Source: Erpetoichthys calabaricus (taxonomy: Eukaryota; Chordata; Cladistia; Polypteriformes; Polypteridae). Taken from it: a DNA stretch of 64,000 nucleotides. Location of the stretch: contig NC_041402.2 of NCBI RefSeq assembly GCF_900747795.2, forward strand, positions 158,921,345 through 158,985,344, given 5' to 3'. Position numbers and translations under genes: made by a program. Of the stretch, positions 26,345 through 36,700 are shown piece by piece. The notes below the pieces were generated by a model. It was not told where the DNA came from. It ran no database searches and saw nothing but the letters and a program-made list of their open reading frames with translations. Position 1 is the stretch's first letter. Each line of letters opens with the position of its first letter.

Positions 26345-28660
26345 AATGAAACCCAATCAGTCTTTATTTCATAAAGCGCCTTTCATTGTTAATCACTGTC
26401 TTGAAGAGCATCTGAAAGCAAAATACAGAATTCAACACCCCCTTGAAATAAAAAAAAGGCTACATGTAAAAAAGAAAAAAAAAAAACACAGAACCCAAAA
26501 TTTTGAACGGCAAAGACCATTATTTACACAGAAAGAAACAAAATTCATTGGCACCATAAGTCACAAAGTGTTTTGAAATTCCAGCTACAGCAACGACAGA
26601 ATATTTGTATACAAAAGGCTCACAGTTTCCAGTTTACGTAGCCTGCTTCATTTTCTGTGATGTTAACAAGTTGGAAGAAAATGAAGTTAATACTGATGTA
26701 AGCAGTACTGGTATACACAGTCGCTTTTCTTACACAGAAGGAACTATATAGAATTCTTTTTTTCAGCAGTTTGTTTTTTAACATATCCAGATAATAAATG
26801 GCAAAGTAAAAAAACAAAAAAAAAAAACAAACATAAAAGCACATGAAACTGCTTACCCACGGTGTACAGTTGGAAGCAGTTCTCGAAGGTGAAATTACAG
26901 ACAAGATCTTAACCTGAGAACTCCCACACTCCATTTATTGTTAAAATATAGTGCAAAAGGTTTAATGTGCAAATGGAATCTCATACCAGCGTCCCTAAAA
27001 GGAAGCCAACGTTCAAAAAGTGGATGTCAGTCAGTCAGACACACAGACCAGAATGAAATAGTTCACATCTACTTGGTTTTCCTTCACAGTTCCTTCCCTC
27101 TTGTCGAATGCACCGGCCCACCCCGTCTCTTCAGTTTCTGCTTTGAAATGACCGTGAAGCGACATCAAATGCAACTTCCCAGAAGTTTAAGCTTTAACAC
27201 TGACTGCCAAAGTGTACCTTCTGTACTTGAAATGCATACTTCTTGGTTTGAAATTTCAGACAAATGGGGGTGGGGGGTGTTGCTTTGTACCATGTTTTAT
27301 TTTCTCAGGCATATGCTTATCACACCTTCCAAGAACGATACCATTTTATGACAAATAAGCTTAAAAGGAGGAATCCTACAGCATCCATCCTAGTCATTTA
27401 CATTTGATAAAGCAATTTTGCATTAAAATACAAACAAATGTTACCCAATATAAAGGACAGTTCTCATGTTTTTAAATACAAGTCCCCTTCTATGCGAATA
27501 AAATGTACTCACACGTAGAGCAGCTGTGGTCTATGTAGTCCATCTTGCAGTGTTTTGTTATTTTGGTGAGTGTCGTCAATGATTATAAAATGACAAATGT
27601 GAAATGTATCATCCAAAACTCGTGCCACCTTCTAAGTTAAATAAATAAGTCAAACATTTTTGATCTAACTCATACTAGAGTGCCCAATGTTACACAATGT
27701 TTGCAACTGATACAGACTGCCTAATCAAATCATCTGAATATAAAAAATAAATAAAAGAATATTTAACTCATTAAAAATCCGCCCAGCTGGATGTGGAAGA
27801 TTGTACAACACACACGTACACGCACACACAGTAGTCTATTGATGCCAGTCATTCCAAATCACATTTCTCCTTATTTAATGGTCTTAATTATGAGAAAAAC
27901 ATTTTTAATTATCCACAATTTGAAACATTATGACACAGAAGATACTGAGCACTTGTGGGCGCCTACAATCCACAATGGCGATGATTGGTTTCCACGTTGC
28001 CTTTTCTGCTGCTAATGGGTACCTTTGGTGTAGTCCTGTCTTTCCATGATGTTCTCGGCTTTTAACGGATGAGCAGTTGTGTGCGGCTCTTAAATGGCTA
28101 ACATCAACTGACGATTCCTCGGGAGACACTTCTTTAATCCCCCAGTTAAGCTGATGAATGCTGCCGTCTTCACATAGTACTTAAAATGTGTCTGTCACAC
28201 AATAGGACGCTAAGCTGATGAATGCTGCTGTCTTCACATAGTACTTAAAATGTGTCTGTCACACAATAGGACGCTACGATATCATACACACAGGCTCACA
28301 ATCACACACACACAGACGCACGCAACATTTCTGGCAGCAAGACAGGATGTGCATTTTTTGTTTTTTAGGAACACAGCCCTCCCTTCCCACTTTGAACCAA
28401 ACAGAAAGGCCCTAACCCAACCTAGACCAGTAGTTTCTCTTCCTTTTAACCTTACTTCTCAAACAGAAACACTCACCATTTGAATAAACCGCAGCCTTGT
28501 GGGAATAAAGATGACAAGATAACTAGTATACATTCAGTCCAGTAAAAACTTGCTGCAATTTTATACATTTTGTTAAAAAATACAAAACAAAAAAGGGTAC
28601 CAGTCCACTGTCCTGCAGAGGCTGCCTTTTTTCTAATTTGTAAAATTTCTATAAAGTCTT
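26345..28660 (-). promoter_or_regulatory. ARHGAP32: ARHGAP32 3' UTR, tentative extent
   Basis: The last canonical AATAAA on the - strand before the intergenic gap is at 26363-26368; earlier candidates lie near 26932 and 27296. The interval has no open frame of note and no clear full-length repeat. A UTR of about 2.3 kb is plausible for this gene, but its end is inferred only from the signal. Confidence 0.5.
28147..28274 (-). repeat. 64-bp tandem duplication in the ARHGAP32 3' UTR
   Basis: Units 28147-28210 and 28211-28274 are identical except for one base (CTGCCG against CTGCTG). The near identity points to a recent event. Confidence 0.93.
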
Positions 28661-30739
28661 TCATTCCACGTGTATTTCAGCTTCAGGCCTCTGCATGGAC
28701 AGCTCATTCTGTAGGAAGGCCCCCTGCCCTAAGGCGGTGGAATAGTTTCGATTGTTCAGGGGGTTGGTGAAGCTCGAGACTCCGCTGCCTCCACGGGTGG
28801 GCATCGATGATGGTGCCTGAGGTACAACAGGGTGATAGTCATCCAAGTTGTCATACTGAGATAAGACTGTCATTGTGCTGTGCCGCTTGCCGTGAGGGTA
28901 TGGGTATTGTGAACCCGGGTCCCTGTCTAGTGTTTCCGACAGATGAGGTGGGAGGTTGGAAGCGTGGTGGTAGTGCTGCTGGGTAGATCCCCGAATGCTA
29001 TGGGAGCGTTCTGGTTTAGGAGGGGGTGCTGACTTGCCAGTGGCCACGTGAAGATCCTCCTCGGGGTAGCTACTAGTAGTTTTGATCCTCACCATCTGCC
29101 GGCTGTTTATGGTATGCGGCTGTTCATACTCTCCCGGTCCATTCTTGGGGTCTTGTTGTTGCATATGAAACCGTGCGAGAGGTTGCCCCTGCATTGGGTG
29201 GGCTGGGTTCCTGGACCCACTTGGCTTCAGAGGCAAACCTGTCTTGTCAGTCAATCCATTTCCTTGGTACTGTCGCTCCAATGGATCGATGTATGTGAAA
29301 ACATCACTGTCAGATGGAAGATGCCTTGGGGGTACAGCCGGCACAGAGGGTCCAAATCGAAGGTCTTTCCCCTCCGAAGTCATAAGGATAGTTTTACCGG
29401 GATCTGACTTGCTACGAAGATGGACAACCTCCACACTGCTTAGGTCCCCTTGCAGCAGTGGTCCGACGTTGTCGTATTGAGACATCACAGGGCCTTTGGT
29501 CTTCTGACGTGTTCGGTTTTCACGACGAATCGATTGCATTCGGAGTTTCTCTGAATCATCGGGATCCCATGGCAGGTAAACAGTTGTTCCTTTTACGTCT
29601 GGGGAAGGTGGCATGTCCCTGCTGACAAAGCTGTGCTCCTTGCCTGGCAGCAACCCTTGTCTCGAGAGGTACTGATATGCACTGCCTTTGCTGATGGCTC
29701 TACTGAGGTGTGGTTGTTCACGGCCTGAAAATGAATGAACGTGCCGGAGTCGGATGGTCCCATAAGGGTCCACATCATAGTATGGGGCATCCAGGGGATT
29801 GGTCCCCGAGAATGGGCTATAACGGTAGTGTACTCGCCCATTCTCAAAGTAGGGCTGCAGTTGAGTCACGTGGTAATCGGACTGGGAGGGTGGCTGGTAT
29901 GGTTTATACTGGTAGAGAGGTCTCTGGTAATAGAAAAGTTCATCATCTGGGGGGACCTCTGTTCGAGTGATTGGCACAGAGCGGAATGCAGTCGATGGCA
30001 CATGGAGAGAGTGAACCCTACGGAGAGTGGGATACATGGCAGCAGTGTCTGCTGCAGAATAGCCTTGACTATGAAGTCCAGAAGGTCCCATTGAAGAGTA
30101 CTCAGTCCTAAGCAACCCGCGAGACTTGGACGAGTGGTGCGTCGATTTTGGTCCCAGGGTGCTGTAGCGGTTATCAAAGCGAGCGCTGTAAATGGGCTGG
30201 GGCTCTGGTTTGGAAGTGTAAGACAAGTGTGGTGGCACGCTCTCCGGCCGATAGTGAAAGGGCACTGACGTCTGTCCCGCAGGCATGGCACGTGGATGGT
30301 AGTAAGTTTCTCCTCCAGACTCGGGCACAGTGTCTGATTTCAGGTGATGGAGGTAAGCTTGCTGGCCTGATGTTTTTGGAGGAGGAGGTGGTGGAGGTAA
30401 TGTTTCCTCAATGGATGTTGGCAAGGAGGCACCTGCGAGCAGAGAGTGGAAACTGGAGGCATTGGCTGCTTCAGTGCCTGACAGTGCAGCTGCTGCCAGT
30501 TTGCTTTCCATGGTGCGTATAGGAGGTGTGGGGGGAGTTGGGCCATAGGGCTGAAACACAGGGACAGACTCTGCTCTTGGGTGATGGGAAGGAGCCTTAA
30601 TGGTCTCTCTTGGCTTCTCTGCTGGGTGGCTTGGGGCAGCCGGTCGGGCAGAGCTGCTGGCTTGATGGAGTGATGATGGGACTCCTGGTTGCTCCACAGG
30701 CTTCACCAAAGGCTGTGTTGGTGCTCCTCCATGCCACAC
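28661..30739 (-). CDS. ARHGAP32: ARHGAP32 last coding exon
   Basis: This exon has 692 codons plus TGA at 28661-28663. It contains RSVPITRTEVPPDDE, YHVTQLQPYFENGRVHYRYS, KGPVMSQYDN and TALGQGAF, all conserved family motifs with many Tyr and Pro residues, as in the Src-family kinase and SH2/SH3 binding tail of ARHGAP32. The acceptor TTACTACAG sits at 30740-30741; the open frame further upstream is intron read-through. Confidence 0.93.
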   Translation of the reverse strand: MWHGGAPTQPLVKPVEQPGVPSSLHQASSSARPAAPSHPAEKPRETIKAPSHHPRAESVPVFQPYGPTPPTPPIRTMESKLAAAALSGTEAANASSFHSLLAGASLPTSIEETLPPPPPPPKTSGQQAYLHHLKSDTVPESGGETYYHPRAMPAGQTSVPFHYRPESVPPHLSYTSKPEPQPIYSARFDNRYSTLGPKSTHHSSKSRGLLRTEYSSMGPSGLHSQGYSAADTAAMYPTLRRVHSLHVPSTAFRSVPITRTEVPPDDELFYYQRPLYQYKPYQPPSQSDYHVTQLQPYFENGRVHYRYSPFSGTNPLDAPYYDVDPYGTIRLRHVHSFSGREQPHLSRAISKGSAYQYLSRQGLLPGKEHSFVSRDMPPSPDVKGTTVYLPWDPDDSEKLRMQSIRRENRTRQKTKGPVMSQYDNVGPLLQGDLSSVEVVHLRSKSDPGKTILMTSEGKDLRFGPSVPAVPPRHLPSDSDVFTYIDPLERQYQGNGLTDKTGLPLKPSGSRNPAHPMQGQPLARFHMQQQDPKNGPGEYEQPHTINSRQMVRIKTTSSYPEEDLHVATGKSAPPPKPERSHSIRGSTQQHYHHASNLPPHLSETLDRDPGSQYPYPHGKRHSTMTVLSQYDNLDDYHPVVPQAPSSMPTRGGSGVSSFTNPLNNRNYSTALGQGAFLQNELSMQRPEAEIHVE

Positions 30740-33700
30740 CTGTAGTAACAGAACCAAGAGATTTTGAGAAAAAACAGGTTTGTCTAACCATGTAATGTCT
30801 GATCTCACTTTTTCTATTTTGAGGTTGTACTCCAGCAACATTGGATATATTGAAGGACCTAAGCTTTGATGGGGGCACGGGTCCACAGCATGGCACACAC
30901 TCACATTTACACAAAGCAGACAAATTTACAGTTGAAAATTAACCTAAAATTTGACTATTTGGAAATATACAGTGTAATAAATGTGGCACGGTGGCAGTGC
31001 TATAAAAAGACCAGGGTTCACATCCTGGCTTTTCCCTGTGTTTAACTGGCATGTTCTCCCCGTGTCTGCATGGGTTTCCTCCAGATTACCAGGTTTAATC
31101 CCACTGTCTAAAGATATGCATGTTAGGTGAATTGGCGATGTTAAATTTGCCCTAACGTGTTCAGTGTATGTGTGTTTGCCCTGCGATGGACTGGCATGCT
31201 GTCCAGGGTTTGTTCCTACCTCATGCTGGCTGGGATATGCTTCAATCTCCAACCCTAACCCTGAGCTCCCCCACCACGACCCTGGTCTGGATTAAGCAAG
31301 CGAGAAAATGACTGAAAGTATGATAAAAATCTCCCATGCTGCATAGAAAAATGAAACATTTTCCTATTTATACTTCATTTTAGCTTCAAGGGCTAATCTG
31401 GGTGGTTGCACACACACAAGCATGACCACTGTCTCTTTGGAGTCTGTTCGTGTGGACTTTGCCCGAGGACTCGCAGTCCTTTGTAATTCCAAATATCATA
31501 CAAGTTATAACAAATAAAAAAATCAAAACAAGCACCCCTTGGGTGTTTGCACTGGACCAGTGATCCATTATGAGTTTGTTCCTACTTACACCTAATGCTT
31601 TCTGGATTAACTGCAACCTTGTATAAGTTTGTAAAGGAATTAGCAGGCTTGAAGAATGGATCTCTGAAGTCTGATGAGGAGACGTCAATTCATTTTCAGC
31701 TGTCCACACACTATTTTCGGTAACCTACATCAAAAACAGACATTCCCTCAATGCTTATACTCTACCATAAAACCAAACATTTTACTCAACCAAAATTGAA
31801 AATGTTTTAACTATAGAACAGGGGTAGTGAAGCAGCACAAGTTTTATTTTATTCTCTTTCACATTTCCAGGGTTCAATTAACACCCCAGTTGCTGTCCAA
31901 GTGGAGTTTGCCTGTTCTCACCCTGGCATTTCTCCTGGTGTTCCCCCTAAAGATATTGTGAGTTAATGTGCTCTACAAGGGACAGTTCAGCCTTATACCT
32001 GCTGGTGGTCTCCCCTGAGTCAACATGTAGTAAGTGCACCAAGGACTAGTAGATTTCAGTACGATTCCAAATCGTGTATTGCACCACAAACATACTGCAG
32101 AGTCGCCTCAATCTGGCAATACTGTGAACATGGAGCACACATTAATAAGATGAAGAGCACCACACAAATGAACATCATAAGCCTGGAGCTGCCTCCTTCA
32201 CTGTAATCTATGATCTTCTTCATGATGTAATAAAAATAAGAACCTTGGAGCAAACCATATTCGTTTGTTTCCTTTCTCTTTGTAGCCACCATTGTTCTTC
32301 ACAGTTTGCAGGCATTGCATCATATTTCTAGATTCATTGACAGTTAAATCTCAAAGACCAAGGGACAACTATGACTTGTGACCCGCTACAAGAACATTAA
32401 ACCAGGTTTATTTTTTTCCTAGCTAGCTGCAGCAATTCTGAAGGACTGTTAGGAACACTATGGCTAAAGCCTACTCACATTATGTAACTTTTCTAGTGAT
32501 TTTCAATATTCAAAATTATTGACGTGGAGGGAGTCGGTGCACTCTTGTGAATGCAGTCACCTAACGTGACATGTCCAGCCACTTACTCCAACTAATCTGT
32601 GACTTTCTGTGACTTGCTTTGACAGGTTTGATTTTGTCTTTAGTTGCAGGGGTGGGCTTTGTGTGCATGAGAGTTGATAACCAATGAATGCTCATCCGAA
32701 AGTAAAATGCATATTAAGCAGCGACGAGGAATATAAAAAAGCAGTGGTTTTGGACCTCATAAACATAAGAGAAACACATCTGTCTGATGTCTTGTGTTTG
32801 ACATACCACGACAGAATGGAAAAATGTAAAAAAGTAAAAAAGACTCAGATTGTGGCTGAACTTGTCGTACCAGTTAACCTGTTCGTCATTCACAAAAAGG
32901 GGCAAGCATGTGCTGGAAGGTCGGCACTCAGTTGTTTAAGTGGACATGCCCAGCGGACATGGTCTGGCGATAAGATCAGCAACTGCAGTAAACAGATCTG
33001 ACATATCCCACAAGTCGCATAATGTGACATCCGCTTAAGATGCCGATGAGATCATACTACACAAATGGCCGTAACTGATGTATGCTGTGTGTGATTTCCT
33101 TAACACTAGAATTACCAGAGTCTATGAAAAAACTCGTAGATCCGGCCCACCTTAAAACCGTTCTCACCTCTCCGCCAGTGTCTTTTGTATTCTAAATGTG
33201 CCAAATAAGACAAGCAGCAAGCAGCCAGCTATTCCATCCCCCACCGCCGCAGAACGTTCACTAAGTTTTCCCAGCTCATGCCTTGTTTGATTATCTGGGA
33301 GTGACTGAAGTGCTGGAGTTTTAGAGTGGAAATAATATATCGCTATTTGGAACACACGCATTTCATGTGTGTTCCGTTTCTACAGTAATCTGTGTAAACA
33401 CATTTTTAAAACAAACGTTTTTTATATTTTAGTAGTAAATGACAAAATGTAGGCATAAACTATATAATGTATGAAGCATGAAGTCCAAATATCAAGTAAA
33501 CACTTTTACAAAAGATTCAAGGAGTAGGCAACAGCTTCATTGGCATCACGGTAAGATTTGCTGACTTGTAATCAAGAGTCCCCGGTTCGATCCCCACTCA
33601 CTCCTATATTTGCCGTTTTCAGTAGTGAGCTGCTCCTTTTGTTAATATTATACAGTACACACATACATTTGGTTTGTGTCTGTAACACACGGTGTACATT

Positions 33701-36700
33701 TATAGAACTTGTAAAAGTTACCGTTTTTTTTACTTTTACTCTCTCTAAATCACGATCACGATACATACTGCCACCCCCAACCCAGGGATCTGACGCTGTT
33801 ATTTTTCATTTGAAACGGAATAACTGGAGATGTGAGTGGAGTTTTGAGACAATGGAACTGGACATTCTCCCATCTGGAGGGATAAAAGCTGACGCACAAA
33901 TGCTGGTGAATCTGCCTTCTTTGTATCTCACCGTCACTTGATTTTTTTTATTCAGTTTTATTGAGTGTTCCTGCTCACGCTGAATTAGTGTGCACCTTAT
34001 GGTGTATGATGTCAAAAAAAAAAACAAAAAAAAAACACAGACGTAGGTATATATGATATTTGGAATTATTCGTTTTATGACCTGTATAGTACATTTCGGA
34101 AAACTTTGTGGCACGGATGCAACATTATTCATATTATTCATATTCATTCGCATAACATCTTGCGGTTTGTAATCAGTGACTGCGTGTTTTTTTCCCCCGA
34201 TCTTGCCAGTCCCCACATGTTGCTGTATGCTGTTTCTTTTGTACTCCAGGACATGCAGAGGATAGAATAGTACAGAGCAGTAACTTCAGCGCTATATGTA
34301 ATCATCAGATTCAAATGTTAACTGTTCACACACACGCAAGGATCATCTTTCCTACATTTACGACGTGTGTACCTGTTACAATGTACACGCTTCTCTCTAT
34401 GCTGTAGTTCCTATTACACACCTGAAAGAAAGAGACAATATATGTGAAAACATCATCGCACTAATGCAATATTATTTGAAAACGAACAGCGTCAGATCGG
34501 GTGTGGATTTAAGCTGGCACTATTACTGAAAGAAAAAAGATCAACATGTGAGTTGATCCTGCAGCACTGAATAAGCTCACGCGCTCTAACATCCCCACCT
34601 CTCCCCCCTGATCTGACTCTAAGAAACAGCGCAAGTACAGACGCAAACCAAGTGTGATCAAGAGACCCTGGTTCGATCCCCACTCACTCCTATATTTGCT
34701 GTTTTCAGTAGTAAGCTGCATGTTAGAGCGTGTGAGCTTATTCAGTGCAGCAGGATCAACGCACATGTTGATCTTTTTTTTTTTCTTCAGTACATGTGCC
34801 TTCCCTGTTTATTTATATATCTAGTGACTTTTCTGCCTGTCTGTCTCTCTATTACGCAGTGCTCTGTCTGTCTGTGTGTTATGGATCTTAAAAATAACAG
34901 TTATAAGGACACTTGTTCATGTTAATTGCAGTCTCAATTGTTAAAAAATATGTTAAAAGGAGCATCCCACATGAAAATATAACAATCTCATTAACTGACA
35001 GTGCATACCAATTTATAAATTTTATGTCCGTTTGAGGTTAAAAAGAAAAAAAAAAAAAAAAGGAACACTTTCTCCTCAACGGGGAATCGAACTCTGATGG
35101 ACGGTAAGTCTGCTGCACTCTGAGACAGCAAATCTTACCGCTAAGCCACAGAAGCAGTTGTATTATTCTTGAACCTTTTGTGAAAGTGTTTATTTGATGT
35201 TTGGACTTCATGCTGCTTCACACATTCTATAGTTTATGCCTACATTTTGTAACATTTATTACTAAAATATGAAAAAGTTTCTGTTTTAACAATGTGTTTA
35301 CACAGAATACTGTAGAAACGGAACACACATGAAATGCGTGTGTTCCAAATAACGATCTATTATTTCCACTCTAAAACTCTACTCCCAGATAATCAATCAA
35401 GGCATGAGCTGGGAGATGCTCGTGCACGTTCTAAGTCGGTGGGGGGATGGAATAGCCGGCAGCTTGCAGCTTGTTTTTATCGACACATTTAGAGGACAAA
35501 GGACGCTGGCGGAGAGGTGTGAATGGTTTTAAGGTGGGCCGGATCTACAAGTTTTTTCATTGACTCTGGTAATTCTAGTGTTAAACCAGTGTCGTTCATT
35601 AAGACAAAGCGTCACATATGCCTCTTTTGTAATGTAACTTGTAAACTGAAGCAGTTGTAAATAGAAGACTTGTACCCTTACCTGCTGCATGACAGAAGGA
35701 AGATCCTTGGGTGGATGGACAGGTGGCACTTGGCCCATTGCAGGCTGCTGTCTGTCAGGACTCATATGTGCTGTTCCTCCAGGGCGAGGAGCTGGTGGGC
35801 TTGAGACCATGACATGTTGACCCTGGCCAGGGGGACTGGCTGCAATAACATGTTGACAAGGGGCAGTGGAACTGGACGTTGGGACTTGCTGAGTACTTGG
35901 TGGAGGACTTGTGGCCACAGCATACTGACCAGAAGGTGTGGAACTAGACACTGTGTCCCTTTGACCTGGGGTTAAAACAGTACTATATACTGCATGACTG
36001 CTAACCAATGTAGCTGCTTGCATCGTACTGACAATGTGACTCATTGACATGCTTTGGCTCACACTGGCTAGGGTGGCTGTACCAGCAGAAGAGGCAGTGA
36101 ACAGACCTGGAGGCGAGCCTGCCATTATTAATCGACTCCCAGGGTCAGGAGGAGGACCCTGGACCTTCGGTAGTTGTGGTCTGCTGTGTGCTTCTGGCTG
36201 TTCAAAGTGCCTTGGAGGTGTGGCCGGTGCTGAAGGAAGCTCTGGCAGTTTTCTCTGGGATTGGATGGCAGCCTGCTGGGCAGATTCAGCCAGGGCCAGG
36301 GCAAGCATGCGGGCAGCATTCTTCGGTGGAGGCGGGGGAGGCAATATGGACACAGAACTGACAGGGACTGGAACTTGTGGAGAATCCAGAGCTGTGACCC
36401 CTGAGGGAAGGACAAAACAAGTGGAGGTGAGAGTTAGGGTAGAGTCCAACAAGCAGACTGACAGTAAGAGAAATAAAGCAAGAGGAGAACATTACACAAG
36501 GCCATTTTCCCAAAACCACAAATAAGGATGACAAACACTGAAGATCCTATAATATACAGTATAAGAAAGTAATTAGTTGGATGATGCTACAGGGATAAAG
36601 AGGTAATGGGGCTGCCTAATCAGTCCTGTAGAACAGAGCTTCTTAATACACTGTATTCATTTGAAAGTCGTTCTGCAAAAGGGGAATAAAGTCAATATCA

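Larger units (their letters stand above)
33104..35580. mobile_element. 2477-bp TTAA-flanked fold-back element (piggyBac-like, non-autonomous)
   Basis: TTAA is duplicated at 33100-33103 and 35581-35584, and the ends are CACTAGAATTACCAGAG in inverted orientation. The arms 33104-33563 and 35126-35580 pair over their full length; about nine bases in ten match by eye, with small indels. Each arm runs inward into a tRNA-like A box (TGGCATCACGG at left, TGGCTTAGCGG at right) and B box (GGTTCGATCCC, GTTCGATTCC). The centre holds further inverted pairs (34537-34592 with 34720-34775; 33787-33800 with 34485-34498) and a direct repeat of a B-box segment (33571-33633 and 34657-34719). No transposase frame is present. 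TTAA targeting suggests piggyBac; Kolobok is an alternative. Confidence 0.85.

Noticed and set aside
30740-30904. Extension of the last ARHGAP32 exon to 30904
   Set aside because: The open frame continues upstream, but TTACTACAG at 30740 is a good acceptor in the right phase with the preceding exon, and the upstream residues do not match the family.
32560-33060. A complete DNA transposon next to the TTAA element
   Set aside because: The proposed ends match only over a few bases and no target duplication was found, so it was kept only as a possible remnant.
33541-33606. A tRNA gene
   Set aside because: The A and B boxes are good but the T and acceptor stems do not pair, and the sequence is part of a repeated element.
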